Assembly: GCF_008642335.1 (NCBI RefSeq)
Contig: NZ_CP029191.1
Span: 4,402,001 to 4,466,000 of the forward strand
Reading direction: 5' to 3'
DNA from: Streptomyces venezuelae
Lineage (GTDB): Bacteria; Actinomycetota; Actinomycetes; Streptomycetales; Streptomycetaceae
DNA length: 64,000 nucleotides
The number at the start of each line of letters is the position of its first letter. Positions within the stretch are counted from its first letter, which is position 1. The position numbers and the translations under genes are program-made. The notes beneath the pieces were generated by a model that searched no databases, was not told where the DNA came from, and saw only the letters and a program-made list of their open reading frames with translations. Below are positions 26,925 through 34,897 of this stretch, piece after piece.

Positions 26925-26998
26925 GCCGCCTTAGCTCAGATGGCCAGAGCAACGCACTCGTAATGCGTAGGTCTCGGGTTCGAATCCCGAAGGCGGCT
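26925..26998 (+). tRNA. tRNA-Thr (anticodon CGT)
   Basis: A 74-nt cloverleaf: acceptor GCCGCCT/AGGCGGC, D arm with TTAGCTCAG, anticodon stem ACGCA/TGCGT with loop CTCGTAA (CGT, reads ACG), T arm GGGTTCGAATCCC, discriminator T. CCA is not encoded. The 3' part from the anticodon loop onward is duplicated at 42078, so this gene is the attachment site of the integrated element, and it stays intact after insertion. Confidence 0.96.
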
Positions 26999-27016
26999 CA
27001 TCTGGAACCCCAGGTC
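26957..27016 (+). repeat. Left attachment repeat of the AICE (integrase end)
   Basis: Sixty bases identical to 42078-42137, beginning in the anticodon loop (CTCGTAATGCGTAGG) and extending 18 bp beyond the tRNA gene into its terminator. Placed next to the integrase gene. Confidence 0.93.
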
Positions 27017-27040
27017 AGATTAACTCTGACCTGGGGTTTT
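27006..27040 (+). terminator. Terminator of tRNA-Thr, duplicated at the other end of the element
   Basis: AACCCCAGGTCAGA pairs perfectly with TCTGACCTGGGGTT (14 bp), followed by TTTT. A second version with G-T pairs stands at 42127-42159. Confidence 0.85.
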
Positions 27041-27045
27041 CTCGT

Positions 27046-28482
27046 TCAGCGGATGCGGCGTCGGCGGCGGGCGCGGGCCGCGCGGGTGTCTCCAGTCTCA
27101 GTTCTAGTCTCAGTAGGGGCGGATTCCTCGGGGGCCGCTGCCGGGCTGCTCTCTATGCGGGGCAAGATCACGGACACGGGCGGCATGAAGGTCTCGCCCA
27201 TCCGACGCATCGCGTCCTTGGAGAGGTGGGACCGGCCCTTGACGTAGCGCCGGGTCTGGCTGATCTGGGTGTGCCGCAGGATTTCCATGATCGTGGGCAT
27301 GTCGACGCCCAGCTCGTTGAGGATGGTGCCGGCGGTGTGGCGGCTTCCGTCGTAGAGGCGGCGGTCGTCGATACCCGCCTCGACGAGGAGATCTTTGAAT
27401 TCCTCCCAGTCGTCGCGGGGGTCGATGGGGCGCCCGTCGGGGCGAGTAAACACGGCCTCGTGCTCCTGCCAGAGTTCACCGGCCGCCTCCCGAAGCTCCT
27501 CCTGCTGTGCCTTGTGTGCGAGCAGGTAGGGGATGAATGCGGCCGGGATCGGTACTGGGTTCGTGCTCTTCTTGGTCTTGGGGCGGGTGAAGACGAGACC
27601 GCCGCCCTTGCGGTCGGGGCAGATGCTCGCGTGCTTGACGCACTTCGCGGTGCACGGCTTCGGGCAACCGCGCTTGTAGTCCTTGTGGGTGGTGCAGTCC
27701 GGCGGGCACGGCTCGAAGCGGTGCAGGCGTCCACCGCAGGCGTGCGGGTCGCCGCAGCCGTGCCGCCAGGTGAGCCGCTGAAGCTGCCACTGGGGGTGGA
27801 ACAGTTCGGCCTGGAGGTCGACGTAGGGCCAGCGCAGGCCCAGCGTCTCGCCTTGGCGGAAGCCCATGCCGACGCCGACGATCCACCGCATGAATGTGGG
27901 TCGCTTGGCCGCCGCTTCCAGGAACGCCGTGGCCTCTTCCTTGGTGAATGGGTTCGCTTCGGTCTCGTCGATGCTCGGCGGATCGACCAGGGTGGCGACG
28001 TTCTCGCCGATCATCCGTCGACGATGGGCAATCTTCAGGGCCCGCGACAGGATGCGGTGAACCTTGACCACGTGTGACGGGGCGCGTCCCGCGTCGAGCA
28101 TCGCGCGGTACATCTGTTCCAGGTGCTCAGGCTGCAACTTGTCGATGCGGTGGCGACCGACGCCGGGGATGATGTCGTTGCGGGTCTTGGACCAGTAGTC
28201 GTCGAGGGAGCGGGGCTTGAGCTTCAGGCTCGCGATGTCGGTCAGGTAGGTCTCCATCCACTGGCCGACGGTGGGCTTGCGGCCGGCCTTCGTCGCGCGT
28301 CCCTCGTCGCGGAGCTTTTCGAGCTCGCGGACCTTGCGGCGCACCGCGGGTTCGGTGCGTGCCATGCGGTGGCGGCGGTCGGGGCTTCCGTCGGGCAGCA
28401 CACCCATGGTGACGCGACCGTGCCACCATCCGTCGTCGCCGAAGTAGATGGTGGATTCCTGGTTGGCCTTGCGGGGGCTCAT
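27046..28482 (-). CDS. int: Tyrosine site-specific integrase of the pSAM2 type
   Basis: 478 residues from ATG 28482, which has GGAGGAG three bases upstream; an earlier ATG at 28494 would read through that site. The N-terminal part holds a small arm-binding domain (YFGDDGWWHGRVTMG) and a core-binding SAM-like domain; the catalytic Arg is in GMGFRQGETLGLRW, the second Arg in YDGSRHTAGT and the nucleophilic Tyr in TRRYVKGRSH. A Cys/His-rich insertion (CGDPHACGG ... CTAKCVKH) in the catalytic domain is typical of AICE integrases. The HxxR box reads DGSR, so the first His is replaced or shifted. The C-terminus overlaps one arm-type repeat. Confidence 0.93.
   Translation of the reverse strand: MSPRKANQESTIYFGDDGWWHGRVTMGVLPDGSPDRRHRMARTEPAVRRKVRELEKLRDEGRATKAGRKPTVGQWMETYLTDIASLKLKPRSLDDYWSKTRNDIIPGVGRHRIDKLQPEHLEQMYRAMLDAGRAPSHVVKVHRILSRALKIAHRRRMIGENVATLVDPPSIDETEANPFTKEEATAFLEAAAKRPTFMRWIVGVGMGFRQGETLGLRWPYVDLQAELFHPQWQLQRLTWRHGCGDPHACGGRLHRFEPCPPDCTTHKDYKRGCPKPCTAKCVKHASICPDRKGGGLVFTRPKTKKSTNPVPIPAAFIPYLLAHKAQQEELREAAGELWQEHEAVFTRPDGRPIDPRDDWEEFKDLLVEAGIDDRRLYDGSRHTAGTILNELGVDMPTIMEILRHTQISQTRRYVKGRSHLSKDAMRRMGETFMPPVSVILPRIESSPAAAPEESAPTETRTETGDTRAARARRRRRIR
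27092..27111 (+). promoter_or_regulatory. Candidate integrase arm-binding site, left
   Basis: Twenty bases (CCAGTCTCAGTTCTAGTCTC) repeated exactly, in the same orientation, at 41939-41958. In the excised circle the two copies flank the attachment core at 75 and 119 bp, the arrangement expected for arm-type sites. This copy lies within the end of int. Confidence 0.6.
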
Positions 28483-28545
28483 GCGCTCCTCCATGCGAAA
28501 GGCGCCCCGAGCGCAGTGCTCGGGGCGCCCAGGGGCGTGCGTGGG

Positions 28546-28749
28546 TCAGTTGGGCAGGGGAGAGAGGGTTGCTACGTAGGTTTCGAGGTCGGAGCGGCGG
28601 ATGCGGCGTGTGCGGCCCAACTTGATGTACTTCAAGGCGCCTTCGGCCATCAGCTCGTAGACCGTGGAGCGGCCGATGGCGAGGGCTTCGGCGGCCTCTT
28701 CGGGCTTGTACAGAAGTCGGTCGACGGGAGCAGCGATCGCGGTGCTCAT
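28546..28749 (-). CDS. xis: Excisionase, MerR-like DNA-binding protein
   Basis: 67 residues with one helix-turn-helix-wing: LYKPEEAAEALAIGRSTVYELMAEGALKYIKLGRTRRI. This is the pattern of HTH_17 excisionases that bend the attachment site and favour excision. It lies 63 bp upstream of int on the same strand and is probably cotranscribed with it. A GGAGG-like site (AGGAGGCATCCCGG) precedes the ATG at 28749. Confidence 0.88.
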   Translation of the reverse strand: MSTAIAAPVDRLLYKPEEAAEALAIGRSTVYELMAEGALKYIKLGRTRRIRRSDLETYVATLSPLPN

Positions 28750-28830
28750 CCGGGATGCCTCCTGGGAGTTCGTGTACGCCTGGGGGTGGGCTGGGAGCTC
28801 CTGCCCGCGTGTGTCCTAGGTGCGGATTTC

Positions 28831-29039
28831 TGCGTCATCGCGTCACCTGCGTCAATCAGGCTTCTGACCTGTGGGTTTGGGTGACGCGGCGGGTAGGGCC
28901 CTGCGTCACCTGTGACGCAGGCACTCGTCACGGGGTGACGCGGGTGACGTGGGGGTGACGCAGGATTGGCCGTCTGCGTCACCGGTGTCTGTGCTGGTCA
29001 GCGGCCGTGTGTCGGGGGTGCGGTGACGTGGTGACGCAG
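28831..29039. repeat. Iteron-like GTGACGC cluster, candidate replication origin
   Basis: Thirteen copies of GTGACGC or close variants in 209 bp: 28831, 28840, 28848, 28881, 28902, 28912, 28926, 28935, 28944, 28955, 28975, 29023 and 29031, some reading as GCGTCAC. Longer forms GTGACGCAG occur at 28912, 28955 and 29031. Spacing is irregular. Position beside the replication genes suggests an origin bound by the replication proteins; binding by Xis or a repressor upstream of xis-int is the alternative. Confidence 0.65.
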
Positions 29040-29157
29040 ATCTTCCCTACTTAGGAAAAGAAGGGGGTGGTTTCTGTGGTCGTGCGTGGCCACTCAGGAC
29101 ATGAAGAACGGGCCGCTTCGCGGCGCGACCTGTGCAGGGCGGCTGTCGCCGCCGAAC

Positions 29158-29198
29158 AGCAAGAGGAGCACCCGGCGCCGCGGCGTGCTCCTCTTGCT
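29158..29198 (-). terminator. Terminator of the Prim-Pol operon
   Basis: Fourteen perfect base pairs (29158-29171 with 29185-29198; AGCAAGAGGAGCAC and its complement), 20 bp beyond the stop of the ATPase gene. Confidence 0.85.
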
Positions 29199-29217
29199 TG
29201 TCCGCCGCCGGGCGCGG

Positions 29218-30693
29218 TCAGAACGTGGTCTGCTGCTCGTGCGGCGGGGACAGGGGCGGACGGCTGAGTTCGATGTAGCGGGCGGCGCGGGTGCGGCCCC
29301 ACTCGACCAGGACGCCGCGAGCGGCCAGGGTGGGCTGGATGCGCCGTAGCCGGTCGGAGAGCACCTTGCCGGTGGTGGGCCAGCCCTTGGGCAGGGGGCG
29401 GCATTCCTCACCGCTGTAGAGGGTGGTGAGGCAGTGCAGCCACTCGGCCGACGCCATCCGCTCCTCTTCGCCCGGGGCGAGCCCGGCGGCGTACCGAAGG
29501 ACGGTCTGCGCGAGCAGGTCGCCTTCGATGACGTCGTCGTTCAGGTCGTCCAAGCTGGCCCGGTAGGCGGCCAGCGTCCCGAAGCCCATGGCCGCGTCGA
29601 GCTTCGCGCACAGGTGCGCGAAGTCGGCCATGCGCAGGTCGGTCGGCGTCTCGGCTTCGGCCGCGCGGACCTTGACGGTGAGGTCGAGGAGCGAGCCGAG
29701 GACGGTGGGCAGGATCTCGGCGTACTCCGCCCAGAGCTCCGCTTCGGTGCGCCGCACCCGGGGGCGTTCCAGGCGCAGGGTCAGGAGGCGTTCGGCGAGG
29801 TCGGGGCGGATGACGCCGACGTCGATGCCGGTGAGCAGCATCGGGCGGCGGTAGCGGGAGCGTACGACGTCGCCGTCGGTGAAGAGGGCGCGCTTGATGC
29901 TCTCGGCTCCTGTGATGACGCAGCACATGAGGTCGGACAGGTCCGGGGGCAGGTGCGAGAGGTTGTCGAGAGCGGTGATCCATCCGGCGGCCACGGCCGT
30001 GATCATGTTCTCTTCGTCCTTGGGGGCGCGGCGCAGGTCGCCGCTCATTCCCTCGATGATGCGGATGAGCATCCGTCCGCCGGTCGACTTGCCCGCGCCC
30101 TGCGGGCCGGTGAGGAAGGGCGCCGGCACCGGGACGGAGGGTCCCAGGCAGCCGATGAGCCAGGCGATGGCCAGGCATTCGGTCTGGGCGTCGGCGAAGT
30201 TGCACAGCCGCAGCAGCAGATCCAGGCCCTTGCCGTTGGTGTCCTTTGCGGGGATGGGGAGTTCGCCGGTGAGCTGGGTGCGGCGCCAGCAGACCTCTTC
30301 GGGGTCGGGGACGCGGATGTCCCAGCCGGTGGGGTGGATGCGCACTGATTGCCCGTCGTCGCGGCCCAGGTCGAGCCAGGTGGCGCCGTCGAAGCCGGGG
30401 GCCACGCGGATGTGGGTGGGCTGTACCTGCTCGGTCAGGGCGAGTGCTTCGATCAAGTCCAACGCCTCCTTGAGGGCGGTTCCGTTGAAGACGCCGACCC
30501 CGTCGCGGAAGAGGCCGACCATGAGTTCTTGGCGGTGGCTGCCGGTCGTGCCCTGGGAGCGGATCGGGCGGGCGACGGGGTGGCCTTTCCTCTGGGCGTA
30601 GACGGTGCCGTCGGCGGTGCGGAAGTACCGGAAGTGGCTCTGCGCGTAGTCGGTGATGACCTCGCGGGCGGGGTTCTTCTCGTCCTCGGACAT
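29218..30693 (-). CDS. Replication-associated P-loop ATPase/helicase-like protein
   Basis: 491 residues. Walker A is LTGPQGAGKST (about residue 205), followed by WITALDNLSHLPPDLSD (Walker B-like) and an Arg finger region LLTGIDVGVIRPDLAERLL, in the style of SF3/AAA+ proteins that accompany Prim-Pol primases in phages and AICEs. The N-terminal 180 residues are unassigned. ATG 30693 is one base after the Prim-Pol stop (TGACATG), so the two proteins are translated together. In place of the RepSA or RepAM initiators of other AICEs, this pair probably starts replication of the excised element. Confidence 0.8.
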   Translation of the reverse strand: MSEDEKNPAREVITDYAQSHFRYFRTADGTVYAQRKGHPVARPIRSQGTTGSHRQELMVGLFRDGVGVFNGTALKEALDLIEALALTEQVQPTHIRVAPGFDGATWLDLGRDDGQSVRIHPTGWDIRVPDPEEVCWRRTQLTGELPIPAKDTNGKGLDLLLRLCNFADAQTECLAIAWLIGCLGPSVPVPAPFLTGPQGAGKSTGGRMLIRIIEGMSGDLRRAPKDEENMITAVAAGWITALDNLSHLPPDLSDLMCCVITGAESIKRALFTDGDVVRSRYRRPMLLTGIDVGVIRPDLAERLLTLRLERPRVRRTEAELWAEYAEILPTVLGSLLDLTVKVRAAEAETPTDLRMADFAHLCAKLDAAMGFGTLAAYRASLDDLNDDVIEGDLLAQTVLRYAAGLAPGEEERMASAEWLHCLTTLYSGEECRPLPKGWPTTGKVLSDRLRRIQPTLAARGVLVEWGRTRAARYIELSRPPLSPPHEQQTTF

Positions 30694-30694
30694 G

Positions 30695-31552
30695 TCACAG
30701 CCCCAGCGAGGTGCGGGCGTTGGTCCATGCGTCGGTGCAGTGTCGGGACGTCTCGCCCTTGGCCTGCGCGGCGGCGAACAGACGCGTGACGTGGGCGTCG
30801 GTGAGGCAGCCGCACCGGCCGTGTTTGGCGAGCACGGCCAGGAAGGTGCGGTAGACGGTGGCGTGCACGCCGGTGGTGGCCTGGGTGATGCGCTGCTCGG
30901 CCATGGCCAGGCCACGGGTCAGGTAGGTCGGGGTGCGGTGCGGGCACGGGCCGTCCCCGACCGGCGCGGGCGCGGTGACGGCCTGGGCCATGGTCCGGAC
31001 CGGGGAGGACTTCGCGGTGAGGGCGCGGACGGCATCCGGCAGGGCGGTGATGGTGCCGGTGCCGGTGCCGAGCCAGCGGGCGTAGGCCATGGTCGACTTG
31101 ATGTCGACGCCGGGGCGGACCGCGTTGGCGGACTGCATCGCCCCGAGGTAGATCCAGTGTTCGCCGCGGGTGGTGGGCACGGTACGGGTGGCGGGCAGGT
31201 TCGTGCGGGCCCAAGCGATGGCGTCGGCGTCGTCCAGGTCCACGACTGTCAGTCCCGCCCCGCCCGGGTGGTACGCAATCGCGCTCGCGCTCAGCCACGC
31301 TTCGCGCCAGATATGGGAGCTGATGATGTTCGGGTCGGTGGTCGCGGCGGCCCATCCGTGGCAGGGGGCGGGGCAGGTGCAGGGGCCGGGGGTCTTCATG
31401 TTCGGTCGGCCGCCGCACGCGTTGTCCGCGCAGCTGGGGCAGTTGCCGAAGGGTGTCTTCCCGGCCCGCAAAGGCAGGACCGGCGCCCCGGAGATTGCGA
31501 GGGAAAGAGCGGCCTGCAGGCGCTCTCCCCGAACATCGGTGGGTTGCGTCAT
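30695..31552 (-). CDS. Bifunctional DNA primase/polymerase (Prim-Pol)
   Basis: 285 residues from ATG 31552, which follows GGAGG by nine bases; the open frame upstream is not needed. The Prim-Pol fold is visible as SGAPVLPLRAGKTPFGNCP, the catalytic VVDLDDADAIAWAR and TTRGEHWIYLG. A Cys-rich loop (CPSCADNACGG ... CTCPAPCHG) probably binds zinc. Such proteins both prime and extend DNA. The C-terminal third is helical. It heads the two-gene replication operon and is divergent from a 62-residue membrane protein gene. Confidence 0.85.
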   Translation of the reverse strand: MTQPTDVRGERLQAALSLAISGAPVLPLRAGKTPFGNCPSCADNACGGRPNMKTPGPCTCPAPCHGWAAATTDPNIISSHIWREAWLSASAIAYHPGGAGLTVVDLDDADAIAWARTNLPATRTVPTTRGEHWIYLGAMQSANAVRPGVDIKSTMAYARWLGTGTGTITALPDAVRALTAKSSPVRTMAQAVTAPAPVGDGPCPHRTPTYLTRGLAMAEQRITQATTGVHATVYRTFLAVLAKHGRCGCLTDAHVTRLFAAAQAKGETSRHCTDAWTNARTSLGL

Positions 31553-31672
31553 GCTGGAGACCTCCATCAGGTCTGTAGAGGACGGGTGGACAAGGGCGGC
31601 CCCGGTTCTTTGGCGAGATGCAGGGGCCGCCCTTGCCTCGTAGGGCGGGCGAGCGGGAGTAGGCGCAGGACC

Positions 31673-31861
31673 ATGACGGGTTGGTACAAGGCCGGGGTGG
31701 TGGTTGCCGCCTACGGGGTGGGGGTCGTGGTCTTCATGGGGGTGAAGCACTGGATCGACGAACTGCCGTGGCCACAGGCGGCCTTGGAGGCGTCGGTGTG
31801 GGCGCTGGTGCCGCTGGTCGTGGGTCTCGTGGCCGGTTGGGTCCAGCGAGAGCGATCGTGA
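31673..31861 (+). CDS. Small two-helix membrane protein of the AICE
   Basis: 62 residues with two membrane helices (AGVVVAAYGVGVVVFMG and ASVWALVPLVVGLVAGW) joined by a short acidic loop. ATG 31673 is preceded by GGAGTAGGCGCAGGA. It is the only plus-strand gene in the left half of the element, divergent from Prim-Pol and convergent with the next gene. No family recognised; small membrane proteins of this kind often take part in plasmid spread. Confidence 0.6.
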   Translation: MTGWYKAGVVVAAYGVGVVVFMGVKHWIDELPWPQAALEASVWALVPLVVGLVAGWVQRERS

Positions 31862-31873
31862 CCGCTGGCGGCC

Positions 31874-32329
31874 TCAGCCGTGGAAGTGATTGCGTTTGAT
31901 CACGGCCTTGCGGGCGTTGACCGTGATGCCGCCGCGCGAACCGCCGCCGAAGATCTGGATGGCGATCCATCCGCCGAAGATGACGGCGGCGAGGATGATG
32001 AGCTGTTGCACCAGGGCGGCCAGGGCAGCGATGAACGTGGTGAGCAGGAGCAGCCCGCCGCAGATGGCGCCGAAGCCGATACCGCCGAGCGCGATGTTCA
32101 CCGCCGTCCGTGAGATTGCCGGTTTGGCGGCCAACGGTTCGGGCTTGGCGGCGTCAATGGCGTAGCCGGTGACGATGCGGCCGTCGGGCAGCACGATGGA
32201 CTGCACGGCCGCCACCGTGGACGGCTGGACCGGTGCCAGCGGAACGCCGGGGATGACGGTGACGGGGGCGGGCTGGTGGACGGTCACGGCCCCTTTCGTG
32301 GGCGCGCGGCCGGTGTGGTTGGGATACAT
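31874..32329 (-). CDS. AICE membrane protein of unknown function
   Basis: 151 residues from ATG 32329, with GAAGGGA upstream; a longer open frame from 32374 would run over one of the repeats of the candidate clt. The N-terminal half is Pro/Val-rich (VTVIPGVPLAPVQPS) and soluble. Two hydrophobic segments follow (ALGGIGFGAICGGLLLLTTF and LIILAAVIFGGWIAIQIFGG), then a basic tail RKAVIKRNHFHG. Probably an Spd-like spread protein acting with the transfer pump encoded just upstream; that role is inferred from position. Confidence 0.65.
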   Translation of the reverse strand: MYPNHTGRAPTKGAVTVHQPAPVTVIPGVPLAPVQPSTVAAVQSIVLPDGRIVTGYAIDAAKPEPLAAKPAISRTAVNIALGGIGFGAICGGLLLLTTFIAALAALVQQLIILAAVIFGGWIAIQIFGGGSRGGITVNARKAVIKRNHFHG

Positions 32330-32353
32330 ACGGAATCCCTTCGGGTGAGAGCG

Positions 32354-32510
32354 CAGGGAGGCAGAGACACCCACTTGTGGGGGCGCTCAGGAGGGGGTTT
32401 TCGGGGGTTGACCTGTGGTGCCTCCCTGCCTCCCTGAACGATCATTTGTGCAGGTCAGGGCCAGGGAGGCGGGGCAGGGAGGTGGTCAGGGAGTTCTCCC
32501 TGCCTCCCTG
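32354..32510. repeat. Candidate clt: CAGGGAGGC repeats next to the transfer gene
   Basis: The nonamer CAGGGAGGC or its complement GCCTCCCTG appears at 32354, 32420, 32428, 32462, 32475 (final T) and 32502, with partial copies at about 32487 and 32497. TraB-type pumps recognise short repeats in the clt locus beside their own gene. Here the repeats begin 23 bp past the end of the FtsK-like gene. Confidence 0.5.
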
Positions 32511-32532
32511 ACCCGAAGCGGCTTGGCTCCCT

Positions 32533-34659
32533 CTAGTCGATGTGCGAAATGGAAGCGTCCGGACCCTCGTCCTCGGGGCGGTTGGCGAGGGCGCGGGCGA
32601 CCCGGTCACGGGAGACGACCATGACCCCGTCGGACTTGTGCGGCTCCGCCCCCGCGCCGTCGAGAACCCGCTTGAGGTTGATGAACGACCATTCGCCGTA
32701 CGCGCCCGCGTCGAGCGCGGCGAGCCGCGCAAGCACGTCCTTGGTCCGCACGCGGGCCGCGTCCCCGAGCACAGACAGGATGTCCGTGAGCGGGTCGCGC
32801 TGCTCGCTCCGGTCGATGGCGTGCAGGGTGGTGACCCCATCGCGCAGGGCCTTGGCGCGGTCGGTGATGGCCTTGGCCGCGTCGTCGTCGATGTAGTGCG
32901 TGCGCACCGTGATGGACGACTGTCCGGCCGGGATGGTGATGCCGTCGGAGGCGACGACCAGGGTGCCCCGGTCCAGGCCCGGACGCAGAAGGTTGGGGGC
33001 CGCGCCCCCGTCCACGGCCTTGTCCCCGAGCGCCATACGGGCCTGCGATTCGGTGCCCAGGGCGAGGGACGCGCGCGTGTGGGCGCCCTCGCGGACCAGC
33101 TTGGGCAGGTTCTCGTTGGTCGGGTCCTGGGTGCCCTGCCACATCAGCACGTTCACCGCACGGCCCTGGTTGTGGATCTTGCGGACGGCCATGAAGTAGC
33201 GGGAGTTGGCCTTCGAGCCGCCGTAGGGGCGCCGGTCCTCGTCCTTGGCGGGGCACATGAACGCCACCTGCGCCTCGTCGACGAGGACGATCAGGGGTGG
33301 GAAGGTGGTGCCGGGCGGGGCTTGGATGCGACGGTTCATCTCCTCGACCGCGGCCTCGACCATCTCGGTGACCTCGATGACGTGCTCGTCGGTCGGCCCC
33401 TGGATGAGCGTGTGGGCGAGGCCGTCGAACATGGCCCAGTCGCCCACGCCCTTGAGGTCGCCCATGAGGAACTGCACCGACTTGTCCAGGGCCAGCCACA
33501 GGGCCAGGGAGCGCAGGGCGACGGTCTTGCCCTGGTTGGACAGGCCCGTGATGAGGAGGTGGCGCTGGTAGAGGCTGAGGGCGGCCGCGTCGCCGCGCAG
33601 GTCCTGCCCCCACGGCGCCTTGCCCTTGCAGTAGTCGGCGGTCATCGTCTCGTCGGTGACCAGCGGAGACGGACCGATCGGCTCGTCCAGCGCACCGGAG
33701 TCGGCGATCCACAGGCGGACGGTGCGGGCGGCTTCGGGGATGGTGATGAACACCTCGTGCTCGTGCCGGGTCAGGTTCTCGGCGAGCTTGCGCCGCCGCT
33801 GCTGCACCTCGACCGTGGACACCCCGGAGGGGAGGGTGACGTCGACTTCGACGCCGCATCCGGCGATCCGGATCGGGCCCAGCATCGCCGCGCCCGCATC
33901 GCCCATCTCCTTGATGGCGTTGCGCAGCGCGGGCACCCCCAGGTCACCCAGGGCCTTGACGACGATCGAGGGGGTGATGGGCTCGCCCTCGCCGGAGCGG
34001 GCGTTGGCGGGGAGCACCCAGTTCGGTGCGGCTTGCTGCTTGCGGCCCACGCTCCACAGCGCGAGCAGCACCAGCAGCGGCCCGACCTTGAGGGCGGGGC
34101 CCCAGACGACGGAGACGATGGTGATGAGCAGGCGGATGAACTCGATGACCGCCATCAACGGCGTGAGGACGTCAGTGATGTCCTCGTTGGCGATGGCCAG
34201 CACTACCCCGAGCCCGACGAGCGCGCCGATGCCGGCGCCGGTCCCGACCGCGAGTCCCTTGGCCACGTCCACGGGGGACTTGAGGAGGTCCATGCGGCGG
34301 CGGTGACGGGCTTCGCGGAAGCGCTGCAGCCGCTCCTCCCACTCCGCGGCCACCTCATAGTTCCCGGTGGCTTCAGCAGCGCGGAGGAGGCGTTCGTAGC
34401 GGGCGCCGGTGCGGCCGTCCCACGCACGACGGGTGACGATGCGGGTGCCGCCGACCACGTACATGCCGTGCCGCACGGCCAACCGGCCCGCCTCACGGGT
34501 GCGTTCGTGGGTGACCGCGTGCCGCACGGCGCGCCCGGAGCGCACCCACAGCGGCACGACGGGCGCCGGGGCGGGCTCGGGCACCGCGGTGAGGTTCGGG
34601 CCCGGTTCGGTGTCGGGCGGGGCGGGGGTTTTGTGCAGGGGTACGACGTTGCCGCTCAT
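32533..34659 (-). CDS. traB: FtsK/SpoIIIE-type DNA transfer protein (TraB/TraSA-like)
   Basis: 708 residues. Two membrane helices lie at about residues 150-220 (GAGIGALVGLGVVLAIA and the LLITIVSVVWGPALKVGPLLVLLAL stretch). The motor domain has Walker A ITGLSNQGKTVAL (about residue 388) and Walker B PPLIVLVDEAQVAFM (about 476). A C-terminal region (RTKDVLARLAAL ... INLKRVLDGAG) is winged-helix-like and should bind the clt repeats. TraB proteins form hexameric pores that move double-stranded DNA between hyphae. The start at ATG 34659 has CAGGAG upstream; the open frame extends further but overlaps the small gene upstream. Confidence 0.9.
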   Translation of the reverse strand: MSGNVVPLHKTPAPPDTEPGPNLTAVPEPAPAPVVPLWVRSGRAVRHAVTHERTREAGRLAVRHGMYVVGGTRIVTRRAWDGRTGARYERLLRAAEATGNYEVAAEWEERLQRFREARHRRRMDLLKSPVDVAKGLAVGTGAGIGALVGLGVVLAIANEDITDVLTPLMAVIEFIRLLITIVSVVWGPALKVGPLLVLLALWSVGRKQQAAPNWVLPANARSGEGEPITPSIVVKALGDLGVPALRNAIKEMGDAGAAMLGPIRIAGCGVEVDVTLPSGVSTVEVQQRRRKLAENLTRHEHEVFITIPEAARTVRLWIADSGALDEPIGPSPLVTDETMTADYCKGKAPWGQDLRGDAAALSLYQRHLLITGLSNQGKTVALRSLALWLALDKSVQFLMGDLKGVGDWAMFDGLAHTLIQGPTDEHVIEVTEMVEAAVEEMNRRIQAPPGTTFPPLIVLVDEAQVAFMCPAKDEDRRPYGGSKANSRYFMAVRKIHNQGRAVNVLMWQGTQDPTNENLPKLVREGAHTRASLALGTESQARMALGDKAVDGGAAPNLLRPGLDRGTLVVASDGITIPAGQSSITVRTHYIDDDAAKAITDRAKALRDGVTTLHAIDRSEQRDPLTDILSVLGDAARVRTKDVLARLAALDAGAYGEWSFINLKRVLDGAGAEPHKSDGVMVVSRDRVARALANRPEDEGPDASISHID

Positions 34660-34727
34660 GACGGCATCACTCCTGACTGCCCCAGACGGGGCGGGAAGGC
34701 GAGGGGGAAGAGCAGGGGCGGGGATGG

Positions 34728-34895
34728 TCACCACCAGCTGGACGGCTTCTTGGGCACCAGGAAGGGGTGGCCGTTGTTCATGTGGTCCAGGCACGGCTGG
34801 CACTGCTCGCCCTTGAGGGCCTTGTGGATGCTCTTGTCGTGGGCGTGCGCCCAGCACTGCGGGCACTCACCGGGAGGCGCCGGTTTGGCGGCCAT
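34728..34895 (-). CDS. 55-residue zinc-ribbon-like protein
   Basis: A very short gene with two CxxC pairs (GECPQCWAHAHDK and EQCQPCLDHMNNG), so probably one zinc ion. It ends in KKPSSWW. The next gene upstream ends in AAKSSGWW, and the DNA around both stop codons is alike (ATGGTCACCACCA). Codon use is normal for the element. It lies 68 bp before the transfer gene, on the same strand. Function unknown. Confidence 0.65.
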   Translation of the reverse strand: MAAKPAPPGECPQCWAHAHDKSIHKALKGEQCQPCLDHMNNGHPFLVPKKPSSWW

Positions 34896-34897
34896 GG

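Larger units (their letters stand above)
28750..29217. other. Gene-free region: iteron-like repeats and a terminator
   Basis: 468 bp between xis and the replication ATPase gene. From 28831 to 29039 it is packed with GTGACGC words in both orientations; from 29158 to 29198 there is a terminator hairpin. The region must also contain the promoter for xis-int. Confidence 0.85.

Noticed and set aside
27046..28494. Integrase start at 28494
   Set aside because: The ATG at 28482 has a GGAGGAG site at the right distance, which the earlier start would place inside the coding region.
28831..29039. Possible CRISPR array
   Set aside because: Repeat units are only 7-9 bp, occur in both orientations and have irregular spacing; no cas genes.
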